Shown piece by piece: positions 1 to 6,345 of a stretch of 12,784 nt of DNA. Made by a program: the position numbers and the translations under genes. Origin of the DNA: Bacillota bacterium (GTDB lineage: Bacteria > Bacillota > Limnochordia > Darwinibacteriales > Darwinibacteriaceae); NCBI GenBank assembly GCA_012799115.1, contig JAAZLY010000091.1:1-12784 (forward strand), given 5' to 3'. The notes under the pieces were generated by a model, which was given only the letters and a program-made list of their open reading frames with translations, was not told the DNA's origin and ran no database searches. The stretch's first letter is position 1. The number at the start of each line of letters is the position of its first letter.

Positions 1-53
1 TTTTCATAGGTATTAGGGAAACAACCAAGTTTATGGCAAAAAGGGGGAGAGAG

Positions 54-1637
54 ATGAGCCTAAGTGTGAAAGAAAGCCGCCTTGTTGCGGTAAATCGTGT
101 GGGGGAAAACACGCTTCAAACCGTCCTCCAGGGTAAGGTAGAATTGCCCGGCACCGCAGCTCCCGTAGAGAGAATCGTTTGGGTGAAGGGGACGCCGAAA
201 CTTCAAATGCTTACCACGGACCAGGATCGTGTCTATGTTCAGGGAGTAGTAGATCTATCCATGATCTATGTGCCTGAGACCCTAGAAGACGAACCAGCGG
301 GACTAAAGCGGGTGGAATGGCCTGGTGCCCTCCCCTTTGACACGCAGGTAGAGGTGATTGGGGCAGAGCCGGAGATGCTCGCGAAGGCACAGATGAACAT
401 TCTAGCCTGCGAATGGGATCTAATTGGCGGACAATATGCTCTCGATGTGGATCTGATTTTGGCAGTCGCCGTCCGTGTGGAGCAGGTGCGGGAGTATGAG
501 GTGATTCGTGACGTCAACATGCCCCAGGGTGTGAAACTGACGACTGACGGGGTAATGCTCCATCCGGTACCAAAGGCTATTGAACTGCGCGTGGACAAAG
601 AAATTACCGGAATGTTGGAGTTTGCCCAGGACGGCGAAGGGCCCGTCAATGCCGTTTTGCAGCTGACATCCGATGTAAAGCTGCAAGAAACGGAGATCAG
701 CCAGGGCAAAGTGGTAGCAAAAGGTGTTGTAGCATTAGACGTTCTCTACGAAAGGCAAGACCTGACTGTCGCACTCCGAAGCTTCCCTCAGGGGCTTCCC
801 TTCGAACTCGTTTTCGAAGAAACCCAGATCGAGGCTGGTATGATCCTGGAGCCAAAGCTTTATACTGACAGTGAAACCTTTGTCATCAATGATGGTCAGG
901 GCGTCCGGGTGGAGATCCATCTCCAAGGGGACCTTCTCTTAAGCAAACCACAAGCGGTTCAGGTTCTGACAGACATTGCTGCATCGGGCAATCAGGTTGA
1001 AGTACGAAAGGAACTGGTGGCTCTGGATAGTATTGTCCAGAGGAAGGAGCAGCAAATTGTGGCACGTGGTCTCGTTGAATTGACTCAGGCCTTACCTCCC
1101 ATGCGGGAGATTCTGGTTAGTACAGGAACTGCGTATCTGACAGACTATGAAGTAGAGAACGATAAGGTGACGGTGGAAGGTGTCGTGGATGTGGAGCTCA
1201 TTTACCTTGCACACTCCGAGGAAGATACCAAACCACTCTTTCGAGGTATGTTCCCAGAGGTGATACCGTTCCGGCAAACGCTGGCCTTACCAGGGGTCGA
1301 GCTTGGTATGCAGCCCCGCATTGCCGTTGAGGTCTTATCGGTAAAGCCGGATCTAATTAATCGTGAGACGATTGAAGCCGCGGTCACACTCCGCTTCATC
1401 GTAGATGTGGTGGAGTATCTTGAGCTGGACGTTGTGGTTGAGGCTGTAGACGTGGAGGCCCCCGAGGACAATCCGCCTACCCTCAGATACATTTTCGTAC
1501 AAAGCGGTGATACGATTTGGAAACTATCCCGCATTTACCATACGACAGAAGAGGCCATCATTGGAGCGAATCCCAGCCTACAAGATGACCCTCTTAATCT
1601 ACAAGAAGGCGAGCGACTCTATATCCCCCGGGCCTAG
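54..1637 (+). CDS. sipL: SipL-like spore coat morphogenesis protein (three SPOCS/DUF3794 repeats plus LysM)
   Basis: The protein has 527 residues. Three related beta-rich repeats lie at roughly 25-140, 175-290 and 330-450. Each carries a K/Q/E-G-V-V-x-L/V-x-x-x-Y strand followed by a P-F segment (near 59-95, 219-250 and 371-406), the pattern of the SPOCS (DUF3794) domain. A C-terminal LysM domain spans about 478-525, with V-Q-S-G-D-T-I-W-K-L near its start and L-Y-I-P at its end. In Clostridioides difficile, SipL has this architecture and binds SpoIVA through LysM to tether the coat to the forespore; the same role here is inferred. No signal peptide or membrane segment is seen, as expected for a mother-cell cytoplasmic protein. 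The ATG at 54 is preferred because AGGGGG (42-47) lies 6 bases upstream; an in-frame ATG at 33 has no such site. The promoter must lie mostly outside the window. Confidence 0.85.
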   Translation: MSLSVKESRLVAVNRVGENTLQTVLQGKVELPGTAAPVERIVWVKGTPKLQMLTTDQDRVYVQGVVDLSMIYVPETLEDEPAGLKRVEWPGALPFDTQVEVIGAEPEMLAKAQMNILACEWDLIGGQYALDVDLILAVAVRVEQVREYEVIRDVNMPQGVKLTTDGVMLHPVPKAIELRVDKEITGMLEFAQDGEGPVNAVLQLTSDVKLQETEISQGKVVAKGVVALDVLYERQDLTVALRSFPQGLPFELVFEETQIEAGMILEPKLYTDSETFVINDGQGVRVEIHLQGDLLLSKPQAVQVLTDIAASGNQVEVRKELVALDSIVQRKEQQIVARGLVELTQALPPMREILVSTGTAYLTDYEVENDKVTVEGVVDVELIYLAHSEEDTKPLFRGMFPEVIPFRQTLALPGVELGMQPRIAVEVLSVKPDLINRETIEAAVTLRFIVDVVEYLELDVVVEAVDVEAPEDNPPTLRYIFVQSGDTIWKLSRIYHTTEEAIIGANPSLQDDPLNLQEGERLYIPRA

Positions 1638-1655
1638 CTAGACTAGTGCAAGCAC

Positions 1656-1690
1656 ACTGTGCCCTCAGCATTGTTCGCGGAGGGCACAGT
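1656..1690 (+). repeat. Perfect 11-bp inverted repeat (hairpin) between sipL and the DMT gene
   Basis: ACTGTGCCCTC at 1656-1666 is the exact reverse complement of GAGGGCACAGT at 1680-1690, with a 13-base loop that can form two more G-C pairs after an A-G mismatch. It begins 18 bases after the sipL stop codon, where a terminator would be expected, but no T-run follows on either strand, so it is not a standard intrinsic terminator. A weak promoter-like pair (TTGTTC at 1671-1676, CATAAT at 1695-1700, 18-base spacing) overlaps its right half, so an operator role for the downstream gene is also possible. Confidence 0.5.
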
Positions 1691-1730
1691 TGGGCATAAT
1701 ACCCTGGACAAGTAGGAAAGGGGTAAGAAT

Positions 1731-2162
1731 ATGCTTGCACTGGTTTTGGCTGCCCTATCGGGCCTCTTTATGGCTCTACAGGGGTCGTTGAACACGGCCC
1801 TGGGAAAAGTTGTCGGCCTTTTGGAGGGTACCTTCATTGTCCATCTGATTGGGACCCTTTTAGCCCTGGGCCTTCTTTTGGTTGGCCTAGGCCAAGGGAG
1901 TATCGCGGAGTATTCTAGGGCACCCTGGTATACATACCTAGGTGGAGTACTGAGTGTAGGAATTATTTACCTTGTGACCTCAGCCATTTCAAAACTTGGG
2001 GTGGCCCCTGCTACAACAGCAATTATCTTAGGCCAGGTTTTTACAGCTGCCTTGGTGGATCACTTCGGCTGGTTTGGTCTGGAGTGCATACCCTTTAGCT
2101 TTGGAAAAGCTGTAGGGATTGTTCTGATGGCAGGCGGTGCTTGGTTACTTTTGTCCCGTTGA
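1731..2162 (+). CDS. DMT-superfamily YdcZ-type (DUF606) membrane transporter subunit
   Basis: This 143-residue, very hydrophobic protein has about five predicted transmembrane helices, near residues 2-22, 33-52, 68-86, 92-108 and 124-142. Q17 and N21 in the first helix, P-W-Y at 65-67 before a G-G pair at 71-72, the L-G-V-A-P-A segment at 89-94, G-Q at 101-102 and a following D110 match the YdcZ/DUF606 branch of the drug/metabolite transporter superfamily. The length is normal for this half-sized family, whose members often occur as tandem pairs; only one copy is present here, suggesting a homodimer or a partner elsewhere. The substrate cannot be read from sequence. GGAAAGGGG (1715-1723) lies 7 bases before the ATG. 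Its place between sipL and ispE gives no clear functional clue. Confidence 0.8.
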   Translation: MLALVLAALSGLFMALQGSLNTALGKVVGLLEGTFIVHLIGTLLALGLLLVGLGQGSIAEYSRAPWYTYLGGVLSVGIIYLVTSAISKLGVAPATTAIILGQVFTAALVDHFGWFGLECIPFSFGKAVGIVLMAGGAWLLLSR

Positions 2163-2166
2163 ATTC

Positions 2167-2227
2167 AGGAGGAATTTCCCCCTTTGTGCGGAAATAAAGG
2201 AAAGATAAAGGGGGATGCCCAATAGTG
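2167..2227 (+). promoter_or_regulatory. ispE leader: hairpin over the ribosome-binding site, with a possible mini-ORF
   Basis: CCCCCTTT (2178-2185) is the exact complement of AAAGGGGG (2207-2214), which is the only Shine-Dalgarno site for the ispE GTG at 2225. With the flanking T2177-A2215, G2186-T2206 and T2187-A2205 pairs the stem reaches 11 bp with a 17-base loop, so the folded RNA would hide the site. Upstream lies an unassigned consensus AGGAGG (2167-2172). Eleven bases after it, a TTG at 2184 opens a 13-codon frame that ends in TAG at 2223-2225, sharing its G with the ispE GTG. Translation through that frame would open the stem. The complementarity is seen directly; control of translation is inferred. 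Confidence 0.4.
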
Positions 2228-3124
2228 GACAAGATCACTTTACAGGCCAATGGCAAGGTGAACCTGACCTTAGATATCCAAGGACGCCGAGCTGATGGTT
2301 ATCATCTTCTGCGGAGTGTGATGCAGTCGATCTCCCTTCACGACACCGTAACCCTGAGAAGGAAGCCCCTTGGACAGGGTATTTCTCTGAGTTGTGATCA
2401 GCCCTTTGTACCACGGGACGAACGTAATATTTGTTGGCAGGCAGCTCGGGCCTTTCAGCAACATCTAGATCTTAAGGATCTCTCTTTAGATATTGAACTG
2501 CTTAAGACAATCCCGGTGGGTGCTGGTTTGGGCGGTGGAAGCACCGATGCCGCGGCAGTGCTCTATGGCTTGAATATACTGTATCAAACCGAGCTCAGCC
2601 TAACTGCGCTACAGAAGATTGGCCAAACTGTTGGTGCCGACGTTCCTTTCTGCCTGCAGGGAGGAACCTGTCTTGTTGAGGGTATTGGAGAGAAAGTAAC
2701 ATCCATTGATCCCTTTCCGGCCTTGATCATGGTGCTTGTCAAACCGAATCAGTCGGTGTCAACGGCAGAAGTCTACGGCAAACTAGACAGGGGTAGTTAT
2801 GGCGGTAATTCTACCGCGCGCCTCTTAGAGTATCTAGCTGGCAAGGGCGATGATTCACTAAGTGCGATTCTTGCCAATGCACTGGAGTCAGTCACTTTAG
2901 ACCTTGTGCCTGAAGTTCGTCTCTGGCAAGAGCGTCTTTGCCAAGCCGGTGCAATCGTAAGCCGCATGAGTGGTAGTGGGCCCACTGTATTTGGTCTTTT
3001 TGCTACAAGGCGAGAAGCGGAGGATTTTCAGGCCCGCTTTAGCGGGGAAGCCCAGGTATTTGTGGTTACCTTGATGGAACAAGGAGTACGTGTGCTCGAG
3101 ACGAACGGAGGAGACCAGTTGTGA
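2225..3124 (+). CDS. ispE: 4-diphosphocytidyl-2-C-methyl-D-erythritol kinase
   Basis: IspE phosphorylates CDP-methylerythritol with ATP in the cytosolic MEP pathway of isoprenoid precursor synthesis. The 299 residues match the usual family length. The N-terminal G-K-V-N-L-T-L with K11, then R-R-A-D-G-Y-H at 21-27, are typical of the family. The GHMP ATP-binding loop P-V-G-A-G-L-G-G-G-S-T-D-A-A is at 97-110, A-D-V-P-F-C at 138-143 holds the expected catalytic aspartate (D139), and the C-terminal glycine-rich motif S-G-S-G-P-T is at 249-254. The GTG start follows AAAGGGGG with a 10-base spacing; an ATG at 2215 is out of frame. The gene end overlaps the start of the following nucleotidyltransferase gene, implying translational coupling. 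The site is embedded in the leader hairpin described separately. Confidence 0.95.
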   Translation: MDKITLQANGKVNLTLDIQGRRADGYHLLRSVMQSISLHDTVTLRRKPLGQGISLSCDQPFVPRDERNICWQAARAFQQHLDLKDLSLDIELLKTIPVGAGLGGGSTDAAAVLYGLNILYQTELSLTALQKIGQTVGADVPFCLQGGTCLVEGIGEKVTSIDPFPALIMVLVKPNQSVSTAEVYGKLDRGSYGGNSTARLLEYLAGKGDDSLSAILANALESVTLDLVPEVRLWQERLCQAGAIVSRMSGSGPTVFGLFATRREAEDFQARFSGEAQVFVVTLMEQGVRVLETNGGDQL

Positions 3125-3891
3125 TGAAAGTGGACGCCGTAGTATTAGCGGGAGCCCCAAATCGCGGTCAGCTACAAGAAGCGCGAGCGGAGAAATGGGA
3201 AGCAGAAATTCCCATTCATGGCAAACCGATGGTAAATTACGTAATTGAGGCTCTGCAAAGTTCCTCTCGTATAGCAGATATTATTGTGGTAGCCCCAGAG
3301 GAAATCAAAGGTCTTCTATCTCCTCAGGTTCGCTGGCTCCAATCAGGTGAAAGCCTGGCTGAAAACGTCTTTCGGGCTATGGATGCACTGGACAAAAAGA
3401 ATAAGGTGCTTTTCGTTACCTCGGATATCCCCTTTATTCATGCCGAAGCCATTGACGATTTTATTGACCGCTGCGTAGAGCTTACAGGTGAGATTTACTA
3501 TCCTCTAGTCTCCAGGGAAGCTAATGAGCAGCTCTATCCGGAGACCGTCCGGACCTATTTTACGGTTAAGGAAGGGGTCTTTACCGGGGGAAATATCCTC
3601 TTGGCTCAACCCCAGGCAGTCATTAATTCTCGTTGGATTATCGATGAGGTCGTAGCTCGGCGTAAGAAACCCTGGAAGCTCGTGCAGATGTTGGGGTTCT
3701 TCTTTATCCTAAAGTTCATTACCAAACAACTAACCCTGGGCGAACTAGAGCGAAGAGCGAGTGAGATTTTGGGCCACAGGGGTATTGCCATCATTTCTCC
3801 CTATCCAGAACTGAGTACTGATGTCGATAAACCAAGCGATTTACTCCTAGCTGAGACAACCATTGCCGCCGTGCAAGACAAGGAGGCTTAG
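3121..3891 (+). CDS. MobA-like nucleotidyltransferase family protein, substrate unknown
   Basis: The 256-residue protein has the layout of a GT-A fold nucleotidyltransferase (NTP_transf_3/MobA-like). A beta strand with V-V-L-A-G at 7-11 opens it, G-K-P-M sits at 34-37, and T-S-D-I-P-F at 100-105 is the metal-binding D-x-P position. F-T-G-G-N at 154-158 and D-V-D-K-P-S-D at 234-240 are also typical. The usual glycine/arginine phosphate-binding loop after V-L-A-G is altered to A-P-N-R-G. A hydrophobic stretch at about 189-200 (L-G-F-F-F-I-L) may be a membrane-touching helix. GGAGGAG (3107-3113) serves either the GTG at 3121 (7-base spacing) or the ATG at 3124 (10-base spacing), both overlapping the ispE stop. 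From memory, similar genes lie between ispE and purR in other clostridia. The product could be a sugar or cofactor nucleotide, but the reaction is not established here. Confidence 0.75.
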   Translation: MMKVDAVVLAGAPNRGQLQEARAEKWEAEIPIHGKPMVNYVIEALQSSSRIADIIVVAPEEIKGLLSPQVRWLQSGESLAENVFRAMDALDKKNKVLFVTSDIPFIHAEAIDDFIDRCVELTGEIYYPLVSREANEQLYPETVRTYFTVKEGVFTGGNILLAQPQAVINSRWIIDEVVARRKKPWKLVQMLGFFFILKFITKQLTLGELERRASEILGHRGIAIISPYPELSTDVDKPSDLLLAETTIAAVQDKEA

Positions 3892-3892
3892 A

Positions 3893-4705
3893 ATGAGGCG
3901 AGCACACCGTATTGCTGCCATCACCAAAACCCTTGTAGAAAGGCCGCACCATGTTTTTTCTGTAGGTGAGTTTGCGGATCTTTTTGGCGTCGCCCGCTCA
4001 ACACTATCGGAGGACCTGGCCATCATCCGTCAAACATGTGAAACCCTAGAAATGGGGAAGATTGAGACCATCCCTGGCGCGGTAGGTGGAGTGCGCTACC
4101 TTCCCCTTTTAACGAAGGAACAAGCCCTCTCCCATGTGGAGGCTATTTGTCAACGTTTGAGAGACCCCCAGCGAATCCTGGCCGGTGGTTTTATTTATAT
4201 GGAAGACTTAACCTCCTCCCATGAACTGCTACGGCCCATTGGTTCCATTTTTGCTACCGCATTCGGCGATCGGGACCCGGAATATGTAGTTACAGTTGAA
4301 ACCGCTGGTATACCCGTGGCCCTTCAGGTGGCTCAAGCTCTGGATCTTCCCCTTGTGGTTGTCCGCAGACAGAGCCGTCCTACGGAAGGTCCGGTTCTGA
4401 CTATGAACTTCTTGTCAGGTTCCGCCAGAAACGTTGAAACGATGTCCCTCTCTCGGCGAGCTTTGCCCCAGGGCAGTCGGGTGCTTCTGATTGATGACTT
4501 TATGAAAGCCGGTGGTACGCTCCGGGGTCTTAGCGACCTGATGCGTGAATTCGAGTGCACGGTGGTGGGCAAGGGCGTGCTCATAGAGGGCGGTTGGCCC
4601 GATGAGAAGCTCATTCATGACCACCTCTCCTTGATTTACTTGCAGGAAGTTGATATCAAAGAGCAAAAAGTCGTGGTTCAACCGGCTGACTGGATTACTG
4701 CATAG
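3893..4705 (+). CDS. purR: Purine operon repressor PurR
   Basis: PurR of Gram-positive bacteria represses purine synthesis genes and is released from DNA by PRPP. The 270-residue protein has an N-terminal winged-helix domain (about 3-72), with the recognition region near 28-46 (R-S-T-L-S-E-D-L) and P-G-A-V-G-G-V-R-Y-L-P at 61-71, all close to B. subtilis PurR. The C-terminal phosphoribosyltransferase-like domain carries the PRPP-binding signature V-L-L-I-D-D-F-M-K-A-G-G-T at 197-209. B. subtilis PurR has 285 residues, so this one is slightly short at its ends. AAGGAGG (3880-3886) with a 6-base gap fixes the ATG at 3893, one base after the previous stop; a longer frame opening at 3863 overlaps that gene and lacks the family N-terminus. 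No PurBox was found nearby. prs, which makes its effector, lies about 1.6 kb downstream. Confidence 0.93.
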   Translation: MRRAHRIAAITKTLVERPHHVFSVGEFADLFGVARSTLSEDLAIIRQTCETLEMGKIETIPGAVGGVRYLPLLTKEQALSHVEAICQRLRDPQRILAGGFIYMEDLTSSHELLRPIGSIFATAFGDRDPEYVVTVETAGIPVALQVAQALDLPLVVVRRQSRPTEGPVLTMNFLSGSARNVETMSLSRRALPQGSRVLLIDDFMKAGGTLRGLSDLMREFECTVVGKGVLIEGGWPDEKLIHDHLSLIYLQEVDIKEQKVVVQPADWITA

Positions 4706-4709
4706 AGGG

Positions 4710-4737
4710 CTCCGCCGCCTGGGCGGAGTTTTTCTTT
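4710..4737 (+). terminator. Intrinsic terminator after purR
   Basis: CTCCGCC (4710-4716) pairs perfectly with GGCGGAG (4722-4728) across a five-base loop and is followed directly by TTTTTCTTT (4729-4737). It starts five bases after the purR stop codon and is a textbook Rho-independent terminator. It ends only about 20 bases before the start codon of the next gene. Confidence 0.9.
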
Positions 4738-4756
4738 GGTAGTGGGGGTGAAGAAC

Positions 4757-5278
4757 ATGCAAAAGGACTATGGCCTTCTTACAGAGCAAAAGGTCTTAAG
4801 TGAACTAAAAAAACGGGGGCTGCCCTGCCAGCAACGTGTGCATATTGGGGATTTGGAAATCGATATTCTAGTTGGCCAGCGTGTTTGCGTCGAGGTCGAT
4901 GGGTACTACCATGCCCTGAAGGGGAAAATCTCCCGGGATGCCTCCAAGGAGAGACAGCTTGAAGCACGGGGCTATGTCGTTCTCCGCATTACTGGGGACG
5001 ATGCTAAGGACCGCCGCAAGCTTAGACATTTTGCCGATCAAGTGGTACGAGCCTATAGAGAAGAAAAGGACCGGCTACAAAGTGATCAAGATGCTCCCTT
5101 GACTAGGAATATTCCTGCCCAAGGGCTGGCACAACTAAAAACACAGCTGGAAAAGGAAGAAGAGAAAGAGAAACAAAGGAAAAAGCAGGAAAAAGAAGTG
5201 GCAAAACTAAAGAAACTTACAGATGAGGAACTCTTTTTGCAAGCAGTAGACGATCTTTCAAAACGAGGAAGGAAGTAA
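4757..5278 (+). CDS. DUF559/Vsr-like PD-(D/E)XK putative nuclease with C-terminal coiled coil
   Basis: The first ~100 of 173 residues resemble the DUF559 / very-short-patch-repair endonuclease-like fold. They show T-E-Q-K-V-L at 9-14 with E10, L-E-I-D-I-L at 33-38 with D36, and V-E-V-D-G-Y-Y-H at 45-52 with the E46-x-D48 pair and H52. D61 and K64, then R-G-Y-V-V-L-R-I at 71-78, complete the pattern, so the candidate metal ligands look intact. Residues 121-173 form a highly charged K/E-rich helix, probably a coiled coil for oligomerisation or partner binding, which is not part of the usual short DUF559 protein. GGGGGTGA (4744-4751) 5 bases upstream supports the ATG at 4757 over earlier TTG/GTG codons. 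The gene lies between the purR terminator and glmU, where B. subtilis has yabJ and spoVG. Nuclease activity and target are inferred from fold-level motifs only. Confidence 0.7.
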   Translation: MQKDYGLLTEQKVLSELKKRGLPCQQRVHIGDLEIDILVGQRVCVEVDGYYHALKGKISRDASKERQLEARGYVVLRITGDDAKDRRKLRHFADQVVRAYREEKDRLQSDQDAPLTRNIPAQGLAQLKTQLEKEEEKEKQRKKQEKEVAKLKKLTDEELFLQAVDDLSKRGRK

Positions 5279-5323
5279 ACTAGTCTTCTCGAAGTGCTTA
5301 TTGTGATCATGGGGGGTGAAACG

Positions 5324-6325
5324 ATGGGAAAAGCAGCCGCTATTATTCTAGCTGCAGGCCAGGGTTCTAGGATGCAGTCCAGAAAGGCCAAGGTTCTGCA
5401 TGAGGTTGCCGGGTTAGAAATGGTCAACCATGCAGTGCGCAGCGTCAAGCTTGCCTCGTTCGATAAAGTCATCGTAGTTGTCGGTTACCAGGGAGACAAA
5501 GTAGCAGAGGTCCTAGATGGGGTTACTCTCGCTTGGCAAAAGGAACAACTAGGCACAGGCCACGCGGTGGATCAATGCCGAGAGCTTCTGAAGGACTTCG
5601 ATGGATCTGTTCTGGTAACCTATGGGGATACACCCCTCTTCCGCAGCGCTACCTTCCAGGAGCTTGTAGAGTACCATAACCAAAACGGATCAAAGGCTAC
5701 GATTCTGACAGCCATGTTTGATGATCCTACTGGATATGGACGCATTTTGCGTGGTGATGATGGTCATGTTCTTGGTGTTGTAGAGCATCAAGACGCTAGT
5801 TTAGAGCAACGGCAAATCAAGGAGATTAATACTGGCACCTATTGCTTTGACAGCAAACTACTTTTTCATTACTTAACCCAGATTACACCAGCAAATGCAC
5901 AGGCAGAGTATTACTTGCCTGATGTATTACCCTTAATGTTGAAGGATGGTCATAGGATCGGAGGTTTTGTCCTAGGGGATGCTGCAGAAAGCATGGGCAT
6001 TAATGACCGGATTCAGCTTAGTCTGGCCGAAGCTATCTTGCGTGATCGTATTTGTGCCCACTGGCAAAGGGTGGGCGTGACGATTTTGGATCCCAAATCT
6101 ACTTGGATTGAATGGGACTGCCAAATTGGTCAAGATACAGTGATCTATCCTGGAACCTTTATCCAGAAGGGAACGATCATTGGGCAGGAGTGCCGCATAG
6201 GACCAAATTGTCGTCTAGAGCATGCTCAGATTGCCGATGGAGTGACGCTGGAAAACACGATTATTTCAGGCAGGGTGGTGGCCAAAGGGGAGAAGATTGC
6301 ACCGTTTTCAGTGATGACCAAGTAA
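5324..6325 (+). CDS. glmU: Short GlmU: N-acetylglucosamine-1-phosphate uridyltransferase without the acetyltransferase half
   Basis: Typical GlmU (about 456 residues) acetylates glucosamine-1-phosphate and then adds UMP to give UDP-GlcNAc for peptidoglycan. This protein has 333 residues. The uridyltransferase domain is complete: L-A-A-G-Q-G-S-R-M at 9-17 with R16 and K23, Q-L-G-T-G-H-A at 75-81, Y-G-D-T-P at 100-104, G-Y-G-R at 137-140, E-I-N-T-G at 167-171 and N-D-R at 227-229. Residues 251-333 form only the first left-handed beta-helix coils. The chain ends at I-A-P-F-S-V-M-T-K, where full-length enzymes continue into the acetyltransferase site. Only 20 bases separate the stop from prs, so this is not a frameshift. 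GGGGGTGA (5312-5319) selects the ATG at 5324 over an upstream GTG (5294) and ATG (5309). Uridyltransferase activity is likely; acetylation must come from elsewhere. Confidence 0.88.
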   Translation: MGKAAAIILAAGQGSRMQSRKAKVLHEVAGLEMVNHAVRSVKLASFDKVIVVVGYQGDKVAEVLDGVTLAWQKEQLGTGHAVDQCRELLKDFDGSVLVTYGDTPLFRSATFQELVEYHNQNGSKATILTAMFDDPTGYGRILRGDDGHVLGVVEHQDASLEQRQIKEINTGTYCFDSKLLFHYLTQITPANAQAEYYLPDVLPLMLKDGHRIGGFVLGDAAESMGINDRIQLSLAEAILRDRICAHWQRVGVTILDPKSTWIEWDCQIGQDTVIYPGTFIQKGTIIGQECRIGPNCRLEHAQIADGVTLENTIISGRVVAKGEKIAPFSVMTK

Positions 6326-6345
6326 AATGGAGGGTATGGAGCCAA

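Noticed and set aside
1..32. Possible sigma-E/sigma-K -10 element (CATA at 5-8) before sipL
   Set aside because: Only CATA matches, the rest of the -10 does not fit well, and any -35 element lies outside the window.
1667..1679. PurBox-like core (CGAACAAT on the minus strand) in the hairpin loop
   Set aside because: Only the core fits; the A/T-rich half and the paired second box needed for PurR binding are missing, and the neighbouring genes are not purine genes.
4415..4789. 124-residue antisense frame opposite purR
   Set aside because: It spans the purR terminator, has no recognisable family or ribosome-binding site, and mirrors real purR codons.
5086..5472. Ser/Phe-rich antisense frame over the nuclease tail and the start of glmU
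   Set aside because: It is the complement of the K/E-rich coiled-coil codons; composition is typical of a shadow and no start site supports it.
6112..6345. Open frame continuing 78 codons upstream of prs, in frame with it
   Set aside because: It reads glmU in the wrong frame, gives Trp/Cys-rich nonsense, and Prs begins with its normal N-terminus at 6346.
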